Shown here one piece after another: positions 51,601 through 55,330 of a stretch of DNA of 64,000 bases. Position 1 is the stretch's first letter; every line of letters begins with the position of its first letter. Source of the stretch: Acanthopleura granulata (taxonomy: Eukaryota; Mollusca; Polyplacophora; Chitonida; Chitonidae); NCBI GenBank assembly GCA_016165875.1, contig JABBOT010000007.1:19150447-19214446 (forward strand). Reading direction: 5' to 3'. The position numbers and the translations under genes were made by a program. The notes under the pieces are model-generated. The model was not told where the DNA came from and did not search any database. It saw only the letters and a list, made by a program, of their open reading frames with translations.

Positions 51601-54600
51601 ACTGGCCTGAGGAGATAGGCACTGTCCACATGGAGCGGTTCACTGTGGAGCTGGCCTCCACAACCACCCTGGACCACAGCATCACAGAGAGGCAGCTCAA
51701 ACTCAACGTCTTACAGGTGATTACACATGGCTGTGCTTGCACATGTACAGTACAGGTGGATCCTAGTTGAATATCGTCATCTCATCGTGGCTATCATACA
51801 TGGACACTGATCCACCTCCTCCTGCCATTGTGGCTATCATACATGGACACTGATCCACCTCCTCCTGCCATCGTGGCTATCATACGTGGACACTGATCCA
51901 CCTCCTCCTGCCATCGTGGCTATCATACATGGACACTGATCCACCTCCTCCTGCCATTGTGGCTATCATACATGGACACTGATCCACCTCCTCCTGCCAT
52001 CGTGGCTATCATACGTGGACACTGATCCACCTCCTCCTGCCATCGTGGCTATCACATGTGGACACTGATCCACCTCCTCCTGTCATCGTGGCTATCACAT
52101 GTGGACACTTATCCACCTCCTCCTGTCATTGTGGCTATCACATGTGGACACTGATCCACCTCCTCCTGTCATCGTGGCTATCATTCGTGGACACTGATCC
52201 ACCCCCTCCTGTCATGGTGGCTATCACATGTGGACACTGATCCACCCCCTCCTGCCATTGTGGCTATCATACATGGACACTGATCCACATCCTCCTGCCA
52301 TTGTGGCTATCATACATGGACACTGATCCACCTCCTCCTGCCATCGTGGCTATCATACGTGGACACTGATCCACCTCCACCTGCCATCGTGGCTATCACA
52401 TGTGGACACTGATCCACCTCCTCCTGTCATCGTGGCTATCACATGTGGACACTGATCCACCTCCTCCTGTCATTGTGGCTATCACATGTGGACACTGATC
52501 CACCTCCTCCTGTCATCGTGGCTATCATTCGTGGACACTGATCCACCCCCTCCTGTCATGGTGGCTATCACATGTGGACACTGATCCACCCCCTCCTGTC
52601 ATCGTGGCTATCATACATGGACACTGATCCACCCCCTCCTGCCATCGTGATGTGATCGTCCAGCCATGGTGGGCCCACCATGGTCCCATCATAGGTGTAC
52701 GATCCTGCCGTCCTGATCAGAATTTACCAGCTTTTTATGCTTTGTTTGTTGCGAACCCATTTACGGCAAATTTATCGTGCCTTCATGTAATGGGGAGAAG
52801 TATTTTTTATGCTGAACAATTTCTCACAGAATTCTAGCCTGTACTGTAGCATCAGTGTCTGTAGCTTAGTGCTGGGTACTTCAGATAAAAGCATGCATGT
52901 ACAGAGAACATACAGGTGAATCTGCAGACATCAGATCTAAACAGTTACATTGTTGTAGTCTGTCAAAGCTGACTCTGTACAGAGTATATTGGCAGAGGCT
53001 GAAACTTGACGTCTTTTTAGTGTTGAAAAATGTCCTCGTAGCTGTAGCTGTAGAACTGCACTGTGTATGTGACAGGCTCAGTTAAGGTACATATATGTAT
53101 TTGTTTGTATATGTCCTAAAAGCATCTGAAGATCACCAGACCATGATGTTGCCATGATGTGCACATTTTGATCGGATCATACGGCCATGATGTACGGACA
53201 ATCGATCAACATCCGACCATGGTGGGCCCACCATGTGCAGACCATGCAGCCAAAATGGGCATAGCGTATTCGGTTAGAATCCGGCTGTACTGTACACCCT
53301 GCAGTCAGGCTTCAACTTGAAGGTCCCTGTAACTGGCCTTGGACAGGGAATTTGTGGATTCTGTCGCTCTCAATTCTTGTGGGGTCTTACAGGCAATAAG
53401 AGATCTCAAGTGCTCGTGTAACTGATCCCGCTGTCTGGCGTTCATTGAGGACCATATTTTTTACACCTGTATGGTGGCATCTTTAAATCTGATACTATGT
53501 GCCTGACACAGGGGATTTTCTTGCTCATTATTTTGACTCTTTTTTTCAAGCATGCAGATCATCGTAAAATATGAGCTCTCTTCGAGGCAAATGCATAGTC
53601 TTTTGCAAGTACCGGCATACCAGCATGTGCATGTATTTTTTGGCTACCGGTACTTTTAATACAGCAGAGATTTTTCACAGGTGTGTTATTGGCTGCGGTC
53701 GGTAAGACTAGGTACATGGCTAAAAACCTGTCATGGAAAACTTATGACAAGATATACCTGTACATGTAATGCAGGATGATCTGGTAAAAGCCATTCTTCC
53801 CCTTTGATTACACTTCTGCCTGCCTACAGGGTATCAAGAAAGAGCGTATGGTGAAGCAGTTCCATTTCCCTGGTTGGGCCTTGGATCAGGACCTGCCGGA
53901 ATCACGAACAGCCCTGCTGTACCTCTTACGGACACTAGAGAGTTGGCAGCAGGAGTGTGCTGCTCAGCCAATCATCATCCAGTGCCTGTAAGTCTGACAC
54001 TAAACCAGTGCACTTTTCTTTCCTGATTGGCATATGTTTAATGATATTATTTTTATTAAAAGTTTTCCTTTTTCTCTCTTTTTTGTGGAAATTTTGCATT
54101 TCTGTAACGATGATCAATGCTCTTTTTCTCAAAACTTAATTAATAATTGCTAGGGTTACCTGTGAAGATGATTCATTTGTGTTTGCATGACAACTACTGG
54201 ACTTTCCTGAAATATTCTTGAAATATCTGATCACCTTTGAATAAGACAGCCAACCTGAACAGGACAAGTTCTGGAGTACAAAGAACCTTATTCAAACAAA
54301 TCAGTTAAATGATGAACCTGAATTAAGTTCTTAACCCTCACCTGTGTTTTTGTGTTGTAGAGATGGCTGTAGATGTAGTGGTGTGTTTTGTGCTATTTAT
54401 CTGCTTCTGGAGAGGCTGCAAATTGACCAAGAAGTGGACGTCTTTTCCACTGTGCGACTCATACGAGATGCAAGGCCACAATTTATCAAATCCTATGTGA
54501 GTAGTGGCACGAAAAATATTTCTAATCATTAATAAATCACGAGGCAGTTGTTAGATGGTATAAAATGATGTGAGGGGTGGTACGTTGGAAGGTCTGTCGG

Positions 54601-55330
54601 CAACCTGTGTACGATTGTGGGTTTCCCCTGGGTTTTGCCCGGTTTCCTCCCACCATAATGCTGGTCGTTGTCTTATAAGTGAAATGAGCACTCTGTAAAA
54701 CACAAATAAATAAATAAATTAAGAAATAAAATGATGGGCAATTTTTTCCCCTCTTATTCTTTTCAATGAATGACAAGCTATGTGATGTGATATCTAAGTC
54801 ATTTCATGCTCAGAAACTGCAGTTTTTCTGTTTTATTCTTGAGTACGATGTAAAACAGCAATCAAATGAATAAATTTAGCTGTTTAGGGTTTTTTTTGAG
54901 TACCGAGTATTACTGACACCTTGTAAACATGAATCCCTTCAATCTTTTCAGCGAAAGGCGAGCTGTTACATGTGATGTCTTTTTTCAAAAGTTTTTTGAT
55001 GTTTAGAAGTGATGTTTAGACGCTGATATAAGTATAAAGGCACCGTTTCCTAAACAATGGTGCAGTTTGGGTGTTTAAAGACGTTCTTTAGTTTTCCGAG
55101 TACTGAGGACAACGGACACCTTCTTAAAAAAAAAGTCGCTTTTCCTCGCCAGAGCTGTTCAGTATGACCTACAACTGGTCAGACCTGCAGCGCACAGGCC
55201 AGTTTAACCAGTTCTAATGTGTGTTATTTCTCAAAGCCAAATCTTTCCTTTCCAGGACCAGTACAAGTTTTGTTATGAAACGATATTAGAGCATATAGCA
55301 GAGGACACAGAAGACATGGATGAGTTGTGA
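12567..55330 (+). CDS. Receptor-type tyrosine phosphatase, FTP-lectin/EGF ectodomain, R2B-like tandem PTP domains (26 exons)
   Basis: Single-pass membrane phosphotyrosine phosphatase assembled from 26 exons, each listed separately. The exon lengths sum to 3300 nt, all junction phases agree and every intron is GT-AG. Predicted 1099 residues: signal peptide 1-23; EGF/laminin-like module 24-72; F5/8-type fucolectin domain 73-215; four Cys-rich EGF-like modules 215-401; transmembrane helix about 422-443; wedge helix about 520-535; PTP D1 about 540-795 (WPD Asp704, nucleophile Cys736, Arg742); PTP D2 about 850-1093 with a degenerate loop. N-glycosylation sequons (NST, NTT) lie in the ectodomain. 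The phosphatase half resembles vertebrate PTPRM/K/T/U, for example in 'WPDHGVP', 'ADVYN' and the D2 'DQYKFCYE' ending. The ectodomain is unlike those proteins and recalls the expanded lophotrochozoan RPTPs with lectin/EGF ectodomains. Its likely role is to couple an extracellular ligand or contact to tyrosine dephosphorylation, but ligand and substrate are unknown. An in-frame stop at 12543-12545 upstream supports the start. Confidence 0.93.
15583..16612 (+). repeat. 1-kb purine-rich degenerate tandem repeat
   Basis: The plus strand is almost entirely G and A, with variants of GGGAGAACTTGGAGGAAACT repeated throughout. Within it an 85-bp block containing GTGTGTGAAAACCAGGGAGA occurs three times at exact 85-bp spacing (15781, 15866, 15951). 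All frames stay open because stop codons are rare in this composition; the ORFs are not genes. Confidence 0.93.
18395..18480 (+). repeat. 31-bp tandem repeat
   Basis: GCATCAGCTGTGCAG recurs at 18405, 18436 and 18467, giving a 31-bp period of about 2.7 copies, separated by AGTGCAGYGAGTTGT. Confidence 0.8.
23353..23499 (+). CDS. RPTP exon 2: EGF/laminin-like cysteine module
   Basis: Symmetric phase 1-1 exon of 147 nt (residues 24-72). The acceptor follows TTTTCAG and the donor is GTAAGT. It begins [10 protein letters not shown] and contains eight cysteines, with 'DTGRCRGTC' and 'WYGPTC' spacing like MEGF/laminin-EGF modules. It is separated from its neighbours by introns of 10.7 kb and 13.2 kb. 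Confidence 0.92.
23791..24060 (+). mobile_element. Nin-DC-like SINE, full length
   Basis: tRNA-like head (TGGCAAAGGGGGTTAGC at the A box, GAGTTCAGTTCC at the B box), then the conserved core 'TCTGCCAGCAACCTGTGGATG', 'GGTTTCCTCCCACCATAATG', 'AAATATTCTTAAGTATGGCA', and an AATAAATTAATT tail. The core resembles the conserved domain of metazoan DeuSINE/Nin-DC elements. Lies 291 bp after exon 2 in the same orientation as the gene. Confidence 0.85.
24441..24653 (+). mobile_element. Nin-DC-like SINE, 5' truncated
   Basis: Starts inside the head at 'ACCAATGCGGTCGCTGTGAG', retains B box GAGTTCAAGTCC, core and AAATAAATAAATT tail. Sits 380 bp downstream of the copy at 23791, same orientation. Confidence 0.85.
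24722..25040. repeat. 77-bp tandem repeat of a SINE-like tail, four copies
   Basis: AACAGGAAAGTCGCC recurs at 24722, 24799, 24876 and 24953, with a partial fifth at 25030, each exactly 77 bp apart. Every unit contains GATATGGCTGAGATATTGCC, GATGTGGCGTTAAGCCATAA and a (TCAT)n run. Its reverse complement matches the dispersed element at 41392-41455. Confidence 0.93.
27583..27990. repeat. 58-bp tandem repeat, seven copies
   Basis: GTGTTGGCCAAGAGTTTGGC begins at 27585, 27643, 27701, 27759, 27816, 27874 and 27932. The period is 58 bp apart from one single-base deletion in the fourth unit. Copies are nearly identical, implying recent expansion. Confidence 0.93.
32310..32813. mobile_element. Non-autonomous DNA transposon (MITE), TTAA-flanked
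   Basis: A 504-bp element beginning TTAAAGAGCCACTCTGGT and ending with the near complement ACCAGGGTAGCTCTTTAA. TTAA at both ends is the target-site duplication of piggyBac-type elements. The inside is much richer in CpG than its surroundings, with repeated ACGTC/GACGT words and a perfect TGACGTCA at 32625-32632. No transposase is encoded. Confidence 0.75.
33003..33220 (+). repeat. 54-bp tandem repeat, four copies
   Basis: GATCTCAATAACACCAGCAT with CAGTGTACAGATCTGTCTGG repeats about every 54 bp. Because 54 is divisible by three, it reads as an 18-residue repeat on both strands, but there is no exon signal around it. Confidence 0.9.
33340..33515 (-). mobile_element. MITE family M3, diverged copy
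   Basis: Shares ordered blocks with the minus-orientation copy at 38017-38220: a 'TTTTGTCCTGAGCAAATTTGC' region, 'GGTAGGTGGAATGATATTATACT' and 'AATAATATTTTATGACAGTTATAGGTC'. Ends are not sharp. Confidence 0.45.
33630..33768. repeat. Composite CATGAT-rich tandem repeat
   Basis: GATACAAATCATGATG repeats five times, followed by either GCGTGTTGCTT or ATCATGATTGCTT. The second variant adds the palindrome ATCATGATGATCATGAT. The two unit types appear in the order A-B-A-A-B. Confidence 0.85.
36387..36476 (-). mobile_element. Nin-DC-like SINE, tail and core fragment
   Basis: The plus strand reads TTTATTTATTTCAAAGGTAT, then 'GTGCTCAAGAATATTTCACT', 'TATACGATGGCAGCCAGCAT', 'GGAGGAAACCAGGCA', the inverse of the 3' half of the intact SINE. 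Located 220 bp before exon 3. Confidence 0.8.
36697..36915 (+). CDS. RPTP exon 3: F5/8-type fucolectin domain, N-terminal half
   Basis: Phase 1-1 exon of 219 nt (residues 73-145). The order 'KPVSQSS', 'YAVDGN' and 'NPWWRVDLG' is the hallmark of fucolectin/tachylectin-4/pentraxin (FTP) domains, and the DGN is part of the family's calcium loop. The acceptor is TTTCAG and the donor GTGAGT. A truncated minus-strand SINE lies about 220 bp upstream. Confidence 0.94.
37722..37928 (+). CDS. RPTP exon 4: F5/8-type fucolectin domain, C-terminal half
   Basis: Phase 1-1 exon of 207 nt (residues 146-215). It completes the FTP domain with '[11 protein letters not shown]' and the characteristic closing '[10 protein letters not shown]'. 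The NST is a glycosylation sequon. The loop that holds R-X-D-X4-R/K in fucose-binding eel agglutinin reads T-G-A-V-E-Y-K here. Acceptor ACCAG, donor GTGAGT. Confidence 0.94.
38017..38220 (-). mobile_element. MITE family M3, copy in intron 4
   Basis: 'ACCCTAAATGGCCTAAAATTTCGTCC', 'TGATATCCTACTT', 'AATATAATATTTTATGACA' and 'TTTTTTGGATGAGATTTTGGGTC' match the reverse complement of the element at 40033-40249 block by block. Lies 89 bp after the exon 4 donor. Confidence 0.65.
38476..38600 (+). repeat. Duplicated 3' splice-site tract before exon 5
   Basis: TTTGCCACTTTCACTTTCTCTT occurs at about 38476 and again 98 bp later directly before the used acceptor at 38599-38600. The upstream copy is followed by CCATGTGTTTGTACTGGCAG, which resembles the start of exon 5 (TATGTGCTGGTGGCAG). 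Confidence 0.75.
38601..38741 (+). CDS. RPTP exon 5: EGF-like module 2
   Basis: Phase 1-1 exon of 141 nt (residues 215-262) encoding one Cys-rich module: 'GGSYGPEC', 'CGHC', 'HPHTGEC', 'APGWDGPKC'. The acceptor is CTTCCACAG and the donor GTACGG, a weaker donor than most. A MITE begins 29 bp after the donor, and the pyrimidine tract before the acceptor is duplicated 98 bp upstream. Confidence 0.9.
38771..38927. mobile_element. MITE family M2, copy 1 (intron 5)
   Basis: A 157-bp element whose ends form long terminal inverted repeats: left CTGCAAATAGGTGCCTGACA then 'TTTGAAAACAACCCTTT'; right 'AAAGGGTGTTTTCAAGAATG' then 'TCAGGCCTGTATTTGCAG'. The same family recurs at 50556-50726. It starts 29 bp after the exon 5 donor. 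Confidence 0.75.
39210..39347 (+). CDS. RPTP exon 6: EGF-like module 3
   Basis: Phase 1-1 exon of 138 nt (residues 262-308). It encodes '[10 protein letters not shown]', 'CGGC', 'DSVDGRC', '[11 protein letters not shown]' and a sequon NTT. The acceptor is TTCCCAG and the donor GTAAGT. The cysteine spacing parallels exons 5, 7 and 8, suggesting they arose by exon duplication. Confidence 0.9.
39651..39856 (+). mobile_element. Nin-DC-like SINE, 5' truncated
   Basis: Begins at 'ACCAATGCGGTCGCTGTGAG', keeps B box GAGTTCAAGTCC, the core 'TCAGCCAGCAACCTGCGGATG' with 'CCCACCATAATGCTGGTTGC', and the AATGAAATAAATAAAT tail. Intron 6, same strand as the gene. Confidence 0.88.
40033..40249 (+). mobile_element. 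MITE family M3, copy in intron 6
   Basis: About 217 bp. The ends are complementary: GACCAAAAATTTTCGTCC near 40043 and AGGACAAAATTATAGGTC near 40219. Internal blocks 'CATAAAATATTACG', 'GATATCACCCTATCTTCC' and 'AAACAAACTTCAAA' recur in the next copy. No coding capacity. Confidence 0.65.
40428..40652 (+). mobile_element. MITE family M3, second copy in intron 6
   Basis: Same order as the copy 180 bp upstream: 'TGGCCTAAACTTTCACC', 'AAAAAATGTCTATTTTTAG', 'GATATTATCCTACCTGCCAA', 'ACAAACCTCAAAAC', 'GGAGATCTCTGGGAATC', 'GAAATTTAGCTAGGTC'. Diverged by roughly a quarter of positions by eye. Confidence 0.6.
40670..40756 (+). mobile_element. SINE family B fragment
   Basis: 'GTATCAGTATAATGTGAATG', 'GTGTCTTCCGCATGATGTCCC' matches the middle of SINE B at 62690-62750 ('GTGTCAGCATAATGTGACTG', 'CCCTTCGGCATGATGTTCC'). 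Confidence 0.5.
41218..41349 (+). CDS. RPTP exon 7: EGF-like module 4
   Basis: Phase 1-1 exon of 132 nt (residues 308-352). It encodes '[13 protein letters not shown]', '[10 protein letters not shown]', 'EPGWKTELC'. It is the shortest of the four modules and lacks the usual 'YG' segment after the first cysteine. The acceptor is TTTTCAG and the donor GTAAGC. Confidence 0.9.
41392..41455 (+). mobile_element. Short dispersed repeat related to the 77-bp array
   Basis: 'GTGAATGGGTGATTATGGC', 'TTTACGCCAGCTTAGCAGCA' and 'CTGCGATATTTGGGTG' match the reverse complement of the 77-bp units at 24722-25040. A further relative is at 60905-60990. Confidence 0.55.
41499..41643. mobile_element. MITE family M4 (intron 7)
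   Basis: Terminal inverted repeats: left CCCACTTCCACAATACTTCA, right 'CCAAGTTTTATGAAAGTGGAC'. These complement each other at roughly 18 of 23 positions. About 145 bp, non-coding. Confidence 0.5.
42092..42209 (+). repeat. 59-bp direct duplication
   Basis: TAATGTCTACCCCTATGCAG through ACATGAATGAACTGTT is present twice in tandem at 42092 and 42151, essentially identical, in intron 7. A recent duplication. Confidence 0.93.
42410..42556 (+). CDS. RPTP exon 8: EGF-like module 5
   Basis: Phase 1-1 exon of 147 nt (residues 352-401). It encodes '[10 protein letters not shown]', 'CGNC', '[11 protein letters not shown]', 'GWVGSNC', the clearest EGF/MEGF-type module of the set. The acceptor is GTGCAG and the donor GTGAGT. 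It ends the extracellular cysteine-rich region. Confidence 0.92.
42747..42797 (+). mobile_element. SINE tail fragment
   Basis: 'GAAGTGAAATATTCTTAAGT', 'ACAGCATAGAACTCCAATCAG' corresponds to the last 50 bp of the Nin-DC-like SINE. It lies 105 bp before exon 9. Confidence 0.6.
42902..43040 (+). CDS. RPTP exon 9: stalk and transmembrane helix
   Basis: Phase 1 to 2 exon of 139 nt (residues 401-447). It encodes a short Gly/Ser/Asn/Lys stalk, then a hydrophobic stretch at about 422-443 rich in Val, Ile, Ala and Leu, followed by the stop-transfer residues YYKR. The acceptor is TTTCAG and the donor GTCAGT. Confidence 0.92.
44054..44166 (+). CDS. RPTP exon 10: cytoplasmic juxtamembrane segment
   Basis: Phase 2 to 1 exon of 113 nt (residues 447-485). 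It encodes a polar linker ([18 protein letters not shown] and on) with no recognised domain. The acceptor is TTTTTAG and the donor GTAGGT. The frame is fixed by exons 9 and 11. Confidence 0.85.
44794..44975 (+). CDS. RPTP exon 11: juxtamembrane and wedge helix
   Basis: Phase 1 to 0 exon of 182 nt (residues 485-545). '[14 protein letters not shown]' followed by 'GFEPEFG' matches the helix-turn-helix wedge before D1 in RPTPs. The donor is GTAACT after GGG, the least canonical in the gene; the next exon starts exactly where homology to R2B enzymes requires. Confidence 0.88.
45174..45261 (+). CDS. RPTP exon 12: D1 start, phosphotyrosine-recognition loop
   Basis: Phase 0 to 1 exon of 88 nt (residues 546-575). 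It encodes '[12 protein letters not shown]', the KNRY recognition loop, with Phe569 where most PTPs have the Tyr equivalent to PTP1B Tyr46. The acceptor is GTTACAG and the donor GTAAGT. Confidence 0.93.
45484..45655 (+). repeat. GATGTGGGG tandem repeat (intron 12)
   Basis: Alternating GATGTGGGGTAAAAATTAAT and GTGGGGCTGAAAAT units repeat with a period near 41 bp, then shorten to smaller GGGGCAAAA units. The G-rich strand is the gene's sense strand. Confidence 0.85.
45882..45958 (+). CDS. RPTP exon 13: D1, YINASYID motif
   Basis: Phase 1 to 0 exon of 77 nt (residues 575-600). It encodes 'YDYNRVIL' and '[10 protein letters not shown]', strongly conserved PTP elements. The acceptor is TATTTCAG and the donor GTAAGT. 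The exon stops just before the GY that follows in exon 14. Confidence 0.94.
46127..46367 (-). mobile_element. Nin-DC-like SINE, full length, antisense to the gene
   Basis: The plus strand begins TTTATTTGATTGGTGTTTTA, runs through 'GTACTCAAGAATGTTTCACT', 'CATCCGCAGGTTGCTGGCAG', 'GGACTTGAACTCACAGC' (B box inverse) and ends 'TACCCGTGGAGGCCCC' (head inverse). Intron 13. Confidence 0.85.
46694..46730 (+). CDS. RPTP exon 14: D1, [12 protein letters not shown]
   Basis: Very short exon of 37 nt (phase 0 to 1, residues 601-613). It is too short to detect as an ORF but is required by homology: '[12 protein letters not shown]' continues 'YINASYID' and joins 'APVKTT'. The acceptor is TTTTCAG and the donor GTTAGT. 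Confidence 0.9.
47095..47192 (+). CDS. RPTP exon 15: D1, DFWRMIW core
   Basis: Phase 1 to 0 exon of 98 nt (residues 613-645). It encodes '[20 protein letters not shown]' and continues '[13 protein letters not shown]', the conserved PTP core helix and strand. The acceptor is TGACTAG and the donor GTGAGT. Confidence 0.95.
47749..47874 (+). CDS. RPTP exon 16: D1, E-loop and beta sheet
   Basis: Phase 0 exon of 126 nt (residues 646-687). It begins 'VKSEQYWSD', where most PTPs read K-C-x-Q-Y-W-P, and ends with '[12 protein letters not shown]'. The Lys of the E-loop is kept; the usual Cys and Pro are replaced by Ser. The acceptor is ATTTCAG and the donor GTAAGT. Confidence 0.93.
48109..48257 (+). 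CDS. RPTP exon 17: D1 WPD loop to catalytic Cys
   Basis: Phase 0 to 2 exon of 149 nt (residues 688-737). '[15 protein letters not shown]' supplies the WPD loop with general-acid Asp704, and the exon ends 'VVHC', where Cys736 is the predicted nucleophile. The Cys737 codon is split by the following intron. The acceptor is CTCCAG and the donor GTGAGT. Confidence 0.95.
48534..48669 (+). CDS. RPTP exon 18: D1 P-loop remainder
   Basis: Phase 2 to 0 exon of 136 nt (residues 737-782). With exon 17 it gives H-C-C-A-G-I-G-R-S-G, a complete C-X5-R loop in which the usual Ser after the nucleophile is Cys. It continues '[21 protein letters not shown]', where PTPs normally read a Q-T pair at P-S. The acceptor is GTTACAG and the donor GTAAGC. 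Confidence 0.95.
49123..49269 (+). CDS. RPTP exon 19: D1 end and inter-domain linker
   Basis: Phase 0 exon of 147 nt (residues 783-831). '[14 protein letters not shown]' closes D1, and Gln784 is the conserved second Q-loop glutamine. It is followed by an acidic, probably helical linker ('[17 protein letters not shown]'). The acceptor is GTTTTAG and the donor GTATGT. Confidence 0.94.
49469..49568 (+). CDS. RPTP exon 20: linker into D2
   Basis: Phase 0 to 1 exon of 100 nt (residues 832-865). '[16 protein letters not shown]' corresponds to the D2 K-N-R-x-x-x-[IV]-L start, with His in place of the recognition Tyr, as is common in inactive D2 domains. The acceptor is TTTGCAG and the donor GTAAGA. 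Confidence 0.92.
49903..50010 (-). mobile_element. MITE family M3, partial copy (intron 20)
   Basis: 'GTAAAATTTCATCCATGGCA', 'TTGCTCAGTTTGCCTGATTC', 'GAGATTTGAAAGGTAGGATG' resembles one end of the M3 copies at 33340 and 38017. The other end is missing. Confidence 0.4.
50128..50201 (+). CDS. RPTP exon 21: D2, STDYINA motif
   Basis: Phase 1 to 0 exon of 74 nt (residues 865-889). 'HRPFLS' and '[12 protein letters not shown]' match the R2-type D2 segment. The acceptor is TTTCAG and the donor GTGAGT. Confidence 0.93.
50556..50726. mobile_element. MITE family M2, copy 2 (intron 21)
   Basis: A 171-bp element. Left end CTGCAAATGAGTGCCTGACA then 'TTTTTAAAAACACC'; right end 'TTTCAAAAATGTCG' then 'AGCACCTATTTGCAAG'. 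These are complementary, and both ends match the M2 copy at 38771-38927. Starts about 350 bp after the exon 21 donor. Confidence 0.7.
50865..50999 (+). CDS. RPTP exon 22: D2, DFWRLVYD core
   Basis: Phase 0 exon of 135 nt (residues 890-934). '[16 protein letters not shown]' and '[17 protein letters not shown]' are the D2 core. The usual T-Q-H-P-L of active-like domains reads T-E-V-P-L here. The acceptor is TGACAG and the donor GTATGT. Confidence 0.94.
51588..51716 (+). CDS. RPTP exon 23: D2, YWPEE segment
   Basis: Phase 0 exon of 129 nt (residues 935-977). '[20 protein letters not shown]' matches the D2 'C..YWPE' strand region and ends 'LKLNVLQ'. The acceptor is GCTACAG and the donor GTGATT. 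The next intron carries the 43-bp minisatellite starting about 70 bp after the donor. Confidence 0.92.
51787..52650. repeat. 43-bp minisatellite, about 20 copies, with eight-unit higher-order period
   Basis: TGGACACTGATCCACCTCCT with CCTGCCATCGTGGCTATCAT repeats every 43 bp (51801, 51844, 51887 and on to 52618) without phase slips. Unit variants such as TCATTCGTGG recur exactly 344 bp apart (52181 and 52525), followed in both places by the CATGGTGG variant, so a block of eight units was duplicated. Intron 23, starting about 70 bp after exon 23. Confidence 0.95.
53830..53987 (+). CDS. RPTP exon 24: D2, degenerate WPD loop
   Basis: Phase 0 to 2 exon of 158 nt (residues 978-1030). '[18 protein letters not shown]' aligns with the D2 'GWP..(H/R)DTP' loop of R2B receptors; the WPD triad is W-A-L, so the general acid is missing. 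It ends 'PIIIQC', with Cys1029 at the nucleophile position and Gln1028 for His. The acceptor is CCTACAG and the donor GTAAGT. Confidence 0.94.
54361..54496 (+). CDS. RPTP exon 25: D2, disrupted signature loop
   Basis: Phase 2 to 0 exon of 136 nt (residues 1030-1075). With exon 24 the loop reads [12 protein letters not shown], against H-C-L-N-G-G-G-R-S-G-T-F in vertebrate R2B D2 domains. The phosphate-binding Arg position is Cys1035. It continues '[20 protein letters not shown]'. The acceptor is TGTTGTAG and the donor GTGAGT. Confidence 0.94.
54581..54720 (+). mobile_element. Nin-DC-like SINE, 5' truncated
   Basis: Core from 'GGTCTGTCGGCAACCTG', through 'GGTTTCCTCCCACCATAATG', to an AAATAAATAAATAAATT tail. 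A deletion removes part of the TATTCTTGAGTACGG block. Lies 85 bp after exon 25. Confidence 0.8.
54833..54878 (+). mobile_element. SINE tail fragment
   Basis: 'TATTCTTGAGTACGATGTAA' then 'AACAGCAATCAAATGAATAAA' equals the 3' end of the Nin-DC-like SINE. It is a 46-bp relic in intron 25. Confidence 0.65.
55256..55330 (+). CDS. RPTP exon 26: D2 end and stop codon
   Basis: Final coding exon of 75 nt (residues 1076-1099 plus TGA at 55328-55330). '[14 protein letters not shown]' is the terminal helix of D2, followed by an acidic tail EDTEDMDEL. The acceptor is TTTCCAG. The 3' UTR follows and its end is not determined. Confidence 0.95.
   Translation, partial: DQYKFCYETILEHIAEDTEDMDEL

Noticed and set aside
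51374..51618. Short ORFs with repeated 'MWTFSDK' before exon 23
   Set aside because: Caused by an imperfect local direct repeat (TGTGGACATTTTC); no splice or domain support.
55319..55330. C-terminal MDEL considered as a KDEL-like ER-retrieval signal
   Set aside because: The C-terminus is cytosolic in the predicted topology, so a luminal retrieval signal would not apply.
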